Shown here piece by piece: positions 8,113 through 17,547 of a DNA stretch of 64,000 bases. Where the stretch lies: positions 62,001 through 126,000 of the forward strand of contig NZ_JUIW01000003.1 of assembly GCF_004151245.1 (NCBI RefSeq), read 5' to 3'. The notes beneath the pieces were generated by a model. It was given only the letters and a program-made list of their open reading frames with translations. It made no database searches and was not told where the DNA came from. The stretch is from Flavobacterium beibuense. GTDB taxonomy: Bacteria > Bacteroidota > Bacteroidia > Flavobacteriales > Flavobacteriaceae. Every line of letters starts with the position of its first letter. Positions within the stretch are counted from its first letter, which is position 1. A program made the translations under genes and the position numbers.

Positions 8113-10620
8113 ATGAACCTTTCAATAAACAGATCTAATTTTACATATGTGACAGGACTTTTTGCGTGCATGGCATTTGTCCTGTTCTTCAGACTACCGG
8201 TAAATCGTTTTCTGGCCAGAATTTTCGTAAAGCCACTGATCAGCCATTTTGATAATTCACTTGCCAGCGCCGTTGTGCTCATGACATTATCCCTGGCAGT
8301 ATGCGTATGGCTCTGGCTGTGGAGTAGTAGCAAATTCCTGTGGCAATTAGCAATATCGGCAACATTTTTATACATCGTAAGCCACATCGGTAATTTCTGG
8401 ACTTTCTATAGCTACAGCCTGATTCCTTCTCTCCATACCTGGGATGTCATTGTTATGCTTCTTATTCTAACTGCACTGACAAGAACATTCTTGTATAAAA
8501 AAGCTACTGTGGAAGCGAATGCCACAGGACAGGGTTTTGTAGAAGATAATGCGATTGAGCTGCCAGAACACGATAGTTTTAACCGGAAAGAGCTTGCTAA
8601 AGGCATTGCTGAGCTCATCACGTTGACGAAAAATAAAAAATCATTTGCAATAGGTATTTTGGGCGCTTATGGCAGCGGTAAGACCTCTTTTATAAATCTC
8701 ATAAAACAGTATTTTGATAAAGCAGGGGTCGAAATTATTGATTTTAATGCCTGGAGTCCTGATGGTGCGCAAAATATACAAAGGGATTTCTTTGACCTGC
8801 TTGCTTCAAGGTTAAATAAAATTGATTCACGGCTCTCTACAATGGTGCTTGATTATTCGCGGAAACTGGCCCGGACAGATTCGGGCTTTGAGAAGGTGAT
8901 CAGACAGCTCGGTTTTGCCGGCAGGCTTTTCGGAAGCGAAACCTATACGGACGATTATGAACGTATCAATGCGGCGCTAAAAGTATCCGGCAAAAAAATA
9001 GTTATCATCATCGATGACCTGGATAGGCTATACCCTGAAGAAATCCTTGAGATATTGCGCCTTATCAGAAATACGGCAGACTTTGCCAATATATTCTATC
9101 TGGTGGCTTATGACAGGGATTTCGTAAATGAGGCTGTCAGTTCCCTCAATGCGAATGTAAAACACAGTTTTCTGGATAAGATTATGCAAATGGAAATACC
9201 GCTTCCAAAAAGGGATCACGACGCTCTTTTGATCCTCCTTGAAGACCATTTGGGCAAATTTATCAATGAGGAACATCTGGAAGCTTACCGAAACCATATC
9301 CTTCCCTCAGGCTTTGGTGGAAAACATGAATTTTCCTTTGAGGAGGTTTTCAGGCAGTCCCGGGATGTAATCCGGTTTGCCAACAGTTTTACAATTACCT
9401 ATTCCAAACTATCGGAAGAGGTAAACTTTGAAAACCTTTTCGTTTTGGAACTTATCAAGTTCCGCTTCCCTCAGGTATACGACAGGCTCTACGAAAGCAG
9501 GGAGGATTTTATCCACACACCGGGTTCCCGTGCACTACACGCGCAGGTTTATGAGCTGAAGAAATATGGAGAGGGTAGGGAAAGTAAGTTTGAGGCCGAG
9601 CGTATCCTTAGAGCGGAAGGCTACTATAGCGAACCGGATATTGACCTGATTGTACGTTTATTGCAAAACCTCTTCTTTAAGTTTGACAGGATTGTGGAAT
9701 CGAAAAATGCAATCCTGTATCCAATGTGCTTTGATCGTTACTTCCGCTATCGCCTCTCGGCTTCAGAGCTATCGGAAAGGCAGTTTAAAGAGGCATTCGC
9801 TGGAGGCCTTCCCACAATGCAGGCTTTAATCGACCGATATCAACAAGATGATCTGCTACGTAAGGTACAGGCACGGCTATTGCAGATCAAGGCCAAAACG
9901 AAACAGGAATTCGAACTGCAGATCGAGAGCCTGTTTTATGTGGGATCACACTATATCGTATCCGACAACAGGCGTACCTTCGATTACCAAGCCCTGGTCC
10001 GTTTACTATGGAATCATGAGCATGCTATTGATAAAATGTATTATCGAAAGGAGACAAATGGCCTTGGCTCTTTTCTAACGCGTTTGTTTACAGAGGCTGT
10101 ACACCCCTATATTTTTTACCATTCTCTGATTTATTATATAAAAGAAGATAAGACGGAAGTGGGAATTGAAAAAGAAACACTCTTAGCCTATCAGATCAGT
10201 TATTTTAAATCCCATGTAGAGAAAGAAGGTTTAAGTGAAGAGGCAATATATATGTTTTTTGGGACGAAGAGAGACGAATTTATACCGCTTCCTGACGACT
10301 CAAAAAGAGGCCATATGAAAACGGTGATTGAGAAGGATATGGCAGTGGCTATACGAGAGGTTTTACCTGCCTATGACCCTTTTTATTTCCTTAAGCATTC
10401 CATTAAATACGATATGCGTAACGGAAATATTTATACGATTTCACCACAAATTCTGGAAATATTCAGTTCTCCTGCTGAATTACGTAAAGTGGCTGAAACC
10501 AATAGTTTTATAGATGAGACCGTACGCACAGAATATCTCGCTTTTTTTGATCTCAGCCAGGCCAATGGTTTTGATAAATGGACTGAATACGAATTCACCA
10601 CTGACCTTAAACCGAATTAA
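8113..10620 (+). CDS. KAP-family P-loop NTPase, membrane-anchored
   Basis: An 835-residue protein. The first 130 residues hold about four hydrophobic segments (near 12-27, 50-71, 77-95 and 109-125). The KAP domain follows with Walker A GAYGSGKTS (184-192) and Walker B VIIIDDLDRL (about 297-304), then LVAYDRDFV. The remaining 480 residues are helical and unassigned. KAP NTPases are membrane-linked and often plasmid- or phage-related; the E. coli F-plasmid PifA belongs to the group and excludes phage T7. It lies 30 nt after hipA on the same strand, which suggests a shared transcript. Confidence 0.82.
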   Translation: MNLSINRSNFTYVTGLFACMAFVLFFRLPVNRFLARIFVKPLISHFDNSLASAVVLMTLSLAVCVWLWLWSSSKFLWQLAISATFLYIVSHIGNFWTFYSYSLIPSLHTWDVIVMLLILTALTRTFLYKKATVEANATGQGFVEDNAIELPEHDSFNRKELAKGIAELITLTKNKKSFAIGILGAYGSGKTSFINLIKQYFDKAGVEIIDFNAWSPDGAQNIQRDFFDLLASRLNKIDSRLSTMVLDYSRKLARTDSGFEKVIRQLGFAGRLFGSETYTDDYERINAALKVSGKKIVIIIDDLDRLYPEEILEILRLIRNTADFANIFYLVAYDRDFVNEAVSSLNANVKHSFLDKIMQMEIPLPKRDHDALLILLEDHLGKFINEEHLEAYRNHILPSGFGGKHEFSFEEVFRQSRDVIRFANSFTITYSKLSEEVNFENLFVLELIKFRFPQVYDRLYESREDFIHTPGSRALHAQVYELKKYGEGRESKFEAERILRAEGYYSEPDIDLIVRLLQNLFFKFDRIVESKNAILYPMCFDRYFRYRLSASELSERQFKEAFAGGLPTMQALIDRYQQDDLLRKVQARLLQIKAKTKQEFELQIESLFYVGSHYIVSDNRRTFDYQALVRLLWNHEHAIDKMYYRKETNGLGSFLTRLFTEAVHPYIFYHSLIYYIKEDKTEVGIEKETLLAYQISYFKSHVEKEGLSEEAIYMFFGTKRDEFIPLPDDSKRGHMKTVIEKDMAVAIREVLPAYDPFYFLKHSIKYDMRNGNIYTISPQILEIFSSPAELRKVAETNSFIDETVRTEYLAFFDLSQANGFDKWTEYEFTTDLKPN

Positions 10621-10700
10621 TAACTACCGGATTGCTTACACCATCACTTGACCATTATAGAGATTACCCGGGATTGGGATGTGTTTGGTAAAATTGGTAA

Positions 10701-11165
10701 TCACTGTGCCGCTGTGGGACCTTTAAGTGAGTTTCTTATCAGTTGGATGAGTTCGATTATCAGCAACAAAACAATGTAATAGCCGGCCATCGTTAACAGG
10801 GTTTCCTTAAAACCTTTAATAATTTTAGAGGCCAGCCAAATCCCTAAGAAAGGGGATATAATTTTTCTGATACGATTAAGTATGGAATTGATGCTCAAAC
10901 AGCATCCTGTAACTGTAACCGCAGAGGAGCATAATAAAATGACTTCTTTATTTTCCCTTAAACCAGTTTTAATATTTCTGACAATCGAGTTGAATAACGC
11001 AGTCAAGGCAATAAAACCTAAAAAAGTCAGTGAAAGGAAACAGATTGCAAGGTGTTTGAGTGTAACTAAAGAAAGTAATAATGGTGCAGTTTTCCCAAGT
11101 ATTACGATTGTAAACAATGCGGAGCCGATAGGTACCAGCACCTTTTTGAAAGTAGTTGTATTCAT
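10701..11165 (-). CDS. Small membrane protein of unknown function
   Basis: A 154-residue hydrophobic protein with about four membrane segments: LVPIGSALFTIVILG, LAICFLSLTFLGFIALTALF, VILLCSSAVTVTGCCL and a C-terminal GYYIVLLLIIELIQLI. No conserved motif is recognised. It stands alone, convergent with the KAP gene, and is followed on the left by 80 nt without signals. The 199 nt on its right, up to the alkB stop, hold only AT-rich sequence. Confidence 0.6.
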   Translation of the reverse strand: MNTTTFKKVLVPIGSALFTIVILGKTAPLLLSLVTLKHLAICFLSLTFLGFIALTALFNSIVRNIKTGLRENKEVILLCSSAVTVTGCCLSINSILNRIRKIISPFLGIWLASKIIKGFKETLLTMAGYYIVLLLIIELIQLIRNSLKGPTAAQ

Positions 11166-11364
11166 GGCGTATATAAATTAATTAAGGCATATAATGCTAC
11201 AAATGTATATAAATATTTGAAATCTAGTATAGTGTAAAGAAAAATACAGATAGACAGTTATAAATATTGCAACCTGACTCCTCTGATTATCTCAGCCTGT
11301 ACAAACACTTATAATCCTTAATTAAATATAAAGGACGATAGATAAACGCTCCTTTGTTGCAGGT

Positions 11365-11976
11365 TTATTTTATCAGCCGGAAGGTGAGATTGATTCTAGG
11401 CAGCATATCTTTGGCTGACTTAGGTATATGATGCTCCCAATAAGTATTGGTAGTTCCGGACATCAAAAGCAGTGTGCCGTGATGAAGCAATATTTCCAAT
11501 TGCCCTGCGTCCTTATCGCTTTTATGCCTGAAACGGAAGGGCCTTGTCTGGCCAAATGTAACTGAGGCAATACAGGGATTGCTGCCAATCAGGTGTTCCC
11601 TGTCCGAATGCCAGGCCACACTATCATTGCCGTTACGGTAAAGGTTCAGAAGTACTGCATTGAACTCAAGTCCTGTTTCTTTCACCACCTTTTCTCTCAG
11701 CGCCGATAGTTCCGGAGTCCAGGGCAGCGCTTTCTCTCCGGCCTCTTCGGCAGATCCGTACCATGCCACCATTCGGGGAGCAGTTACGATCTTATCATAC
11801 ATAGGCATTGCATACTCCCGCCATGGCGTAGTGTGCAGCAAAGAGGTATAATAGGAATCTGCCTCCTCTTTTGGGATAAAGCCATCGCATTGCATGAGCT
11901 CCAGGTCAGGCAGGTCATATTCCTTTTTCGGCATGGAGCCCACGGTAAATAAATCTGTATCGTTGAATAGTGTCAT
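11365..11976 (-). CDS. alkB: AlkB-like 2-oxoglutarate/Fe(II) dioxygenase
   Basis: A 203-residue protein with the AlkB core: MVAWYGS substrate-side motif, iron ligands His123 and Asp125 (WHSDRE), the third ligand near His182 (YWEHHIPK) and the 2-oxoglutarate-binding arginines in RINLTFR (194 and 200). AlkB proteins directly reverse N-alkyl damage such as 1-methyladenine and 3-methylcytosine. It is the last gene of the leftward imuA-imuB-dnaE2-alkB cluster, 67 nt behind dnaE2, which combines direct repair with translesion synthesis. Confidence 0.9.
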   Translation of the reverse strand: MTLFNDTDLFTVGSMPKKEYDLPDLELMQCDGFIPKEEADSYYTSLLHTTPWREYAMPMYDKIVTAPRMVAWYGSAEEAGEKALPWTPELSALREKVVKETGLEFNAVLLNLYRNGNDSVAWHSDREHLIGSNPCIASVTFGQTRPFRFRHKSDKDAGQLEILLHHGTLLLMSGTTNTYWEHHIPKSAKDMLPRINLTFRLIK

Positions 11977-12043
11977 AACTTAATTGTTGCTAATGTTCCT
12001 AATCCGAAATCTTTCAAATTTCATTCTATAGTCCTGGTTTAGT

Positions 12044-15000
12044 TTATCTGAAATTCCGTCCTTTATGGAATACCGCCTCAGGGCTTTTATCTTCAGGAGC
12101 CAAAACAGGCTGCGTGGGCTCTTCATGAGAAATATCATTCCTGTTGCGCAGCAGGTAGGTGAGGTTATAGCAGGCTGTTGCGACAACGTGGATGACCTCG
12201 CCTTCTATCTGCACTTTGCCCTGCACCATCAAAAGGCGTGACTGGACAATATCACGGCGGTAGGTCTCAAACACTTTTCCCCAAACCACCAGATTAGCAA
12301 AACCGCTCTCATCCTCAATAGTAACAAAAATCACGCCTTTGGCAGTGCCGGGCCTTTGGCGTACGGTAACCAGCCCGGCTACAGCAACAATGTCCCCATT
12401 TGCCATTTTGGGAAGATCTGCTGTAGGTAGTATACGCATGCTGTCCAGCTGCGGGCGTGCAAAACTTACAGGATGTGCTTTTAAGGAGAGGCCGGTAGTT
12501 ACATAATCCTCAACTACATGCTCGGCATCAGTCAGCAGCGGCAGTTCCAGCTGTCCTTCTCCGGCACTCACCGAAGGTTGCCCTTCAAACATCCCGATAG
12601 GGCTGTCTGATAAAGAAGATACCTCCCATAGTGCCTTTCTGCGATCAAGCCCAATGGAGCGGAACACATCGGCATCCGCCAGCCTCTCCAGTGTTGCGAG
12701 TGAAAGTCCAGCATCCAGCAATGTATGTACATACCGAAAGGCTTTTTTCTGACGTGCAGCCATAAGCAATTGCACATCATCAGACGACAGACCTTTTACC
12801 TGCCTAAAGCCAAGACGAAGGGCAAAGTAGCGACCGGATTTTTCCTCAAGGGTATTGTCCCAAAAGGAATGATTGATATCCACGGGCCGTACTTCTACAC
12901 CGTGCCTGCGTGCATCAATGACAATCTGGGCAGGCTGGTAAAATCCCATAGGCATGCTGTTGAGCAGTGCTGCGGCAAACACATCAGGGTAATAGCATTT
13001 TATATAAGAGGATACATAGACCAGTAAAGCAAAGCTAGCTGCATGGCTTTCCGGGAAGCCATAGGATCCAAAGCCCTCCAGCTGACGGAAAACCCGACGG
13101 GCAAAATCTTCCTGGTATCCTTTGGCTACCATGCCGTTTACCAGTTTTGTTTCCCAGTCACTCACCTTGCCTTTGGCCTTAAAGGTGGCCATGCTTCGCC
13201 TCAGCCCATCGGCTTCGGCCGGGGTAAAGCCCGCCGCTACGATAGCAATTTCCATGGCCTGCTCCTGGAAAAGCGGCACTCCCAGGGTACGTCCCAAAAT
13301 TTCCCTCAGCTCTTCCGAGGGATATTCTATAGGATCGGTACCGTTGCGACGCCTCAGGTAGGGGTGTACCATATCCCCCTGGATAGGGCCGGGGCGAACG
13401 ATGGCTACCTCTATGACCAGATCATAAAAGCACTTTGGCTTCAGGCGTGGCAGCATTGACATCTGGGCACGGCTCTCGATCTGGAAAACCCCAAGGGTAT
13501 CCGCGTGGCTGATCATCTCATATACCGCAGGATCATCTTTTTTGTTGATTTCCGCCAGGGTATATGCCTTGCCATAGTGCTCTTTGCAAAGGTCAAAGGC
13601 TTTTCGGATACAGGTCAGCATCCCCAGTGCAAGCACATCCACCTTTAAAAAGCCAAGTGCTTCTATATCGTCTTTGTTCCATTCTATATTGGTACGCCCT
13701 TCCATACGGGCATTGAGTATCGGGCACAGATCGGCAAGTTTATCACGGGTGATGATAAAGCCACCGGTATGCTGGCCGAGCTGCCTTGGAAACCCAACGA
13801 ATTCCCGTGTCAGTTCCAATGTTTTCATCAAATGCGGATCAGAAAGATTAAAGCCTTCTGAGGTGATACGCCCTTCTTCCAGCTCATCGCGGAATTCCTG
13901 TATGGAGGCAGCCAGCCTGTCCACCGCATCGGTTGATAAGCCCATAGCTTTTGCTACATCCCGTACGGCTCCCCGCCAGTGTACCTGCGTTACCGTAGCT
14001 ACAATTGCGGCGCGCTCACGGCCATATCTCTCATAAATGTACTGGATGACCTCTTCACGGCGCTCGTGCTCGAAATCCACATCGATATCAGGCGGCTCAT
14101 CCCGGGCATCGGACATGAAACGCGCAAAAAGCACCTTGAATTTGGAGGGGTCTACCGAGGTTATCCCTAAACAATAACATACTACCGAATTGGCGGCAGA
14201 CCCACGCCCCTGGCACAGGATATCGCGCTGGCGCGCAAAGCGCACAAAATCATATACCGTTAAAAAATAGGAAGCATACTCCTTGCGCTCCATAAAGTCA
14301 AGCTCATACCGGATGGTTTGGGCAATCTTTTCAGGGATCTTGCCACCGAATTTCTCCTTAGCGCCCTGCCAGGTAAGCATTACCAGTTCCTCCTGCGGGG
14401 AGCGTCCTTCTGAGGTGATCTCCTCCGGGTAGATGTATTTTAGGCTGTCCAGGGAGAACCTGCATGCATCGGCTATCTCGCATGCAGCACCAAGCGCCTG
14501 AGGGTATTGCCGGAAGAGCCGCTGCATCTCATCGGCAGGTTTGAGGTAACGCTCCGCATTCTGATGCAGGCGAAAGCCTGCCGTATCTATGGTGCATTTC
14601 TCGCGGATGCACGTTAATACATCCTGTAGTTGCCTGCGATCCGGCAGGTGGTAATGGACATCGTTGGTAGCGACAAGTGTTAACCCCAGCGTTTCTGATA
14701 ACTGCCGGATCCTGTGCATACGTTTGTTATCATTGGCCTGATAGGAACGGCTGATGCCCAGATAAAGATAACTGCCCAAATTATCCCTGTATTGCTGCAA
14801 TTCCGCCTTGTAACTGTCCTCAAAATCAAAAGCCTCATTCAGGGAAAGTGGGGGCAGGGCGATAAATCGCATCCCCCGGGCATGTTGATAGACATCGGCC
14901 TTATAGAGGTGGCATTGCCCCTTTTCAGCACGTTGGTTACCGGTGGAAAGCAGCTGTGAAAGCCCGGTGTAGGCCTGCTTATCGGTTGGGTAGGCAAGCA

Positions 15001-15223
15001 GGGGAGGCCCGTCCAAAAGCTCCAGCCTGCATCCTATAATAAGGCGTATCCCTGCTTTTTTTGCCGCCACATGGGCACGTACCACACCAGCCAGGGTATT
15101 ATGATCGGTAATCGCAAGCTCCTTATAGCCCAGCCTGGCTGCCTCTTCTACAAGTTCATGAGGGTGCGAGCCTCCGCGCAGGAAGCTGAAATTGGTCGTA
15201 ATCTGTAATTCTGTGTAGCTCAT
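12044..15223 (-). CDS. dnaE2: Error-prone DNA polymerase III alpha subunit DnaE2 (ImuC)
   Basis: About 1059 residues from the ATG at 15223, beginning MSYTELQITTNFSFLRGGSH. The N-terminal PHP domain (ELAITDHNTLAGVVRAH) is followed by the C-family polymerase core with the Asp motif DIDVDFEHERR and HTGGFIITRD, then HhH and a C-terminal OB fold (GLVTVRQRPGTAKGVIF). Size and context with imuA/imuB identify DnaE2 rather than replicative DnaE. The start overlaps the imuB stop by an ATGA junction, so the two are translationally coupled. Expected role: damage-induced translesion synthesis. Confidence 0.93.
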   Translation of the reverse strand: MSYTELQITTNFSFLRGGSHPHELVEEAARLGYKELAITDHNTLAGVVRAHVAAKKAGIRLIIGCRLELLDGPPLLAYPTDKQAYTGLSQLLSTGNQRAEKGQCHLYKADVYQHARGMRFIALPPLSLNEAFDFEDSYKAELQQYRDNLGSYLYLGISRSYQANDNKRMHRIRQLSETLGLTLVATNDVHYHLPDRRQLQDVLTCIREKCTIDTAGFRLHQNAERYLKPADEMQRLFRQYPQALGAACEIADACRFSLDSLKYIYPEEITSEGRSPQEELVMLTWQGAKEKFGGKIPEKIAQTIRYELDFMERKEYASYFLTVYDFVRFARQRDILCQGRGSAANSVVCYCLGITSVDPSKFKVLFARFMSDARDEPPDIDVDFEHERREEVIQYIYERYGRERAAIVATVTQVHWRGAVRDVAKAMGLSTDAVDRLAASIQEFRDELEEGRITSEGFNLSDPHLMKTLELTREFVGFPRQLGQHTGGFIITRDKLADLCPILNARMEGRTNIEWNKDDIEALGFLKVDVLALGMLTCIRKAFDLCKEHYGKAYTLAEINKKDDPAVYEMISHADTLGVFQIESRAQMSMLPRLKPKCFYDLVIEVAIVRPGPIQGDMVHPYLRRRNGTDPIEYPSEELREILGRTLGVPLFQEQAMEIAIVAAGFTPAEADGLRRSMATFKAKGKVSDWETKLVNGMVAKGYQEDFARRVFRQLEGFGSYGFPESHAASFALLVYVSSYIKCYYPDVFAAALLNSMPMGFYQPAQIVIDARRHGVEVRPVDINHSFWDNTLEEKSGRYFALRLGFRQVKGLSSDDVQLLMAARQKKAFRYVHTLLDAGLSLATLERLADADVFRSIGLDRRKALWEVSSLSDSPIGMFEGQPSVSAGEGQLELPLLTDAEHVVEDYVTTGLSLKAHPVSFARPQLDSMRILPTADLPKMANGDIVAVAGLVTVRQRPGTAKGVIFVTIEDESGFANLVVWGKVFETYRRDIVQSRLLMVQGKVQIEGEVIHVVATACYNLTYLLRNRNDISHEEPTQPVLAPEDKSPEAVFHKGRNFR

Positions 15224-16713
15224 GCAAAAAATCCATGTAAAAACCATTTGGGGCGCTCACCATCATAGGGGCCGGAGCGGAACATCCAATACCGCGCACC
15301 ATTCTCATCTTCAACAGTATAATAATCCCTGTATAGCCCGTCTGAGAGCCACCATTCCTGCTCGATACGCTCAGGCCCGTCGGCCTTCACGACAGTATAC
15401 CGCTGCCTTTTATAAAGAAATAGCATTGGCGGGTAGTCGGGCAGCAGCGCAGTCACCTCAATGGCTTCAGGCAGGGGAAGCAGGTGAACCGGACGTGGAA
15501 GGTCGCTGCGCCAGCCTGTTGCAGGCTTCTCCCAGATAGGGGTAGCCCTTTTCATCGAGCGTTCGGGCCAATGGTGCTCTACAGGCAGATACCGGCTTAT
15601 GTTAGAGGGATTAACTTTTGCTGCCACGCGGTCCAGCAGTTCTGCAACCTTCCTGTCATTTTGTGAGGCTGCATCCCATAGGGCTGCCTGTTCCCGGGTC
15701 ATCTTTTCAACTTTTGGGGCTTCCAACACAAACAATTCAAAGCCTAATGCCGGCTCCAGCGTGGCAATCTTATGCTCAAAAAGCCGGAACAAATGGTTAA
15801 CATTCCGGGAAGGGTGTCCGGTACCAATGCTTATCTGCTGTAGGGCACCGTCAACCCTGTAGGCCCGGAATATGCACTGGCGCAGGCCTATTCCTTCCGA
15901 CTCAAAGCGATTGCAAAGCGTATCGAGAAGTTTTTTCAGCGCAATGGTTATTCCTGTGTTCGAGGCAATAGGTTCCATACTTGAGAGTCTCTCCTGATAA
16001 GGTTCAACCGGTTTTACAGGTACCATAAGCTCTATTTCCCTTCCCAGGGCCTGGGATATCCTTTTGGGCAGTTCCTGCCCGAAACGCCTGCGAAGCACTG
16101 AAGGAGGCATATCTATAAAACTGCCTATCTGCTGCATTCCCAGCTTTTTCAGCCGTGCCAGGATTGTGACATCCAGCCTAAGCGCTGCCGCAGGGAGGCT
16201 TTTCAGCACTTGCCGCTGTTGCCCAGGGTTTACAATGGCCCGGTGACTGCCAAAGCGCGCCACAGCCCATGCAGTAGCGACAGTGTCGGCTATGGCTATC
16301 TGTACCGTATAGCCATAGCTACCCAATTTTGTACTTATATGCTCAAGGTAGGCAGCCTCCCCACCCCAAAGGTGCGTACAGCCGCTACTGTTCAGTACCA
16401 GCCCATCAGGCAGGTCCACAGCCGCAAAAGGCGTATAGCGTATGGCCCATTCCGCCAAAGCCTGTAGTAGTTTTTCAGCCCTGCCGGCTTCAGTTTCCAT
16501 TACTTCCAGCTTTGGAAAAAGAGCCTTACAGTCCGCCAGTACCATTCCGGTATGGATGCCTTTTTGTGCTGCCTTTTTGCTAACAGCATCAATAACCATC
16601 CTGCCATGCCGCCGGGAGGCCAGCACAAAAGGGCTGGCCCTGAATTCAGGGTGTCTGCGTGCCACGTAATCCGTGAGAAGGTGAGGGAATGCTATGGAAA
16701 CATACCGTGCCAT
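15220..16713 (-). CDS. imuB: ImuB, Y-family polymerase-like mutasome protein
   Basis: A 497-residue DinB-like protein (MARYVSIAFPHLLTDYVARR; SGCTHLWGGEAAYL; helix-hairpin-helix region LARLKKLGMQQIGSF). ImuB proteins keep the Y-family fold but lack polymerase catalysis, and act as the hub linking ImuA, DnaE2 and the sliding clamp. The start overlaps the imuA stop (TAATG) and the end overlaps the dnaE2 start (ATGA), which makes this a tightly coupled operon. Size is normal for the family. Confidence 0.9.
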   Translation of the reverse strand: MARYVSIAFPHLLTDYVARRHPEFRASPFVLASRRHGRMVIDAVSKKAAQKGIHTGMVLADCKALFPKLEVMETEAGRAEKLLQALAEWAIRYTPFAAVDLPDGLVLNSSGCTHLWGGEAAYLEHISTKLGSYGYTVQIAIADTVATAWAVARFGSHRAIVNPGQQRQVLKSLPAAALRLDVTILARLKKLGMQQIGSFIDMPPSVLRRRFGQELPKRISQALGREIELMVPVKPVEPYQERLSSMEPIASNTGITIALKKLLDTLCNRFESEGIGLRQCIFRAYRVDGALQQISIGTGHPSRNVNHLFRLFEHKIATLEPALGFELFVLEAPKVEKMTREQAALWDAASQNDRKVAELLDRVAAKVNPSNISRYLPVEHHWPERSMKRATPIWEKPATGWRSDLPRPVHLLPLPEAIEVTALLPDYPPMLFLYKRQRYTVVKADGPERIEQEWWLSDGLYRDYYTVEDENGARYWMFRSGPYDGERPKWFLHGFFA

Positions 16714-17450
16714 TATCCTGTATAACGTTTGTTTAAAAGCGGTTCTGAATTATTTTTCTCTCCCAAAGGCACAAAGCTGCTTCCCGACCAGCTGACCTGC
16801 CATGAAAGAGGCCTTCCGTTGCGTACCTTGAGCAGTTGCACATCCCATGCGCTGAAACCCACTCCGGGCAGATTGTCAACAGATACACTGGGTAGCGTAG
16901 TTATCTTCCAACGGGTAGTACAGGCCAGGGCATTCTCAGCGCGGGGGCAGAGACGGTGAATGAAGCCGGTTACCCCGCTGTTCTCTACGGCCAGCTGTAG
17001 CCTTCTGGAATCTGTAAAGCTGAGCTCCCTTATCTCGCTTATGACTGCCGTAAGGGCCTCACATTTCAGGGCTTCCTCTAAAATCCATAGCGCATCTTTG
17101 GGATGCGCAGCATTTATAAATACGATACGGTCGGGCTCCAACCCGAAATTCCTGAGCCCTGAAGGATAGATATCCCTGTTTCTTGAGATCCACAGGCAGA
17201 GGCCGCCTTTTCGCATCAGCCTGCCGGTGAGTGCTGTAATGAATCCTCTTGTTGCGGCAGCATTTGTAACCTCATAACTGATAAATTCATGGATAGCCCC
17301 GGTTGGAAATACCTGTCCCGGAAAAGCGGCTGTAAAGGGAGCAAGATCACCATGGGCTGGTTCACGCAATGGTTTGCCCAGTCCCTGCATGGCATCGATC
17401 TTTGCCTGGAGCTGCCGTACGATTTCTATTTTCTCTGCCGAAGGGATCAT
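16713..17450 (-). CDS. imuA: ImuA, RecA/SulA-like mutasome accessory protein
   Basis: A 245-residue protein with ImuA features: GAIHEFISYEVTNAAATRGF, then RKGGLCLWISRNRDIYPSGL and RIVFINAAHPKDALWILEEA. It is the first gene of the leftward mutagenesis operon. A Bacteroidota -7 box TAATTTTG is present on the minus strand at 17483-17490, 32 nt before the ATG, and the S24 repressor gene diverges from the same region. Confidence 0.85.
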   Translation of the reverse strand: MIPSAEKIEIVRQLQAKIDAMQGLGKPLREPAHGDLAPFTAAFPGQVFPTGAIHEFISYEVTNAAATRGFITALTGRLMRKGGLCLWISRNRDIYPSGLRNFGLEPDRIVFINAAHPKDALWILEEALKCEALTAVISEIRELSFTDSRRLQLAVENSGVTGFIHRLCPRAENALACTTRWKITTLPSVSVDNLPGVGFSAWDVQLLKVRNGRPLSWQVSWSGSSFVPLGEKNNSEPLLNKRYTG

Positions 17451-17482
17451 GCTGAATTTTATTTCTGAACTCTATTACGATA

Positions 17483-17539
17483 CAAAATTAGACCAGAATG
17501 AAACAAAATATTATATATTTGCTGTTACAAATAGTAACA
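17483..17539. promoter_or_regulatory. Divergent imuA / S24-repressor promoters with operator
   Basis: Between the two divergent genes lie a minus-strand -7 box TAATTTTG (17483-17490) facing imuA, a plus-strand -7 box TATATTTG (17514-17521) facing the repressor gene, and a palindrome TGTTACAAATAGTAACA (17523-17539, perfect 6-bp arms). The palindrome lies right after the repressor's -7 box, where a bound S24 protein would block its own transcription. It is also about 35 bp upstream of the imuA -7 box. This is the obvious candidate SOS-like operator. Confidence 0.65.
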
Positions 17540-17547
17540 ATTTGCTT

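Noticed and set aside
8113..10620. KAP protein read as an AVAST/STAND NTPase
   Set aside because: N-terminal membrane helices and the GAYGSGKTS/IIIDDLDRL pair fit KAP; no C-terminal TPR-type STAND sensor is visible.
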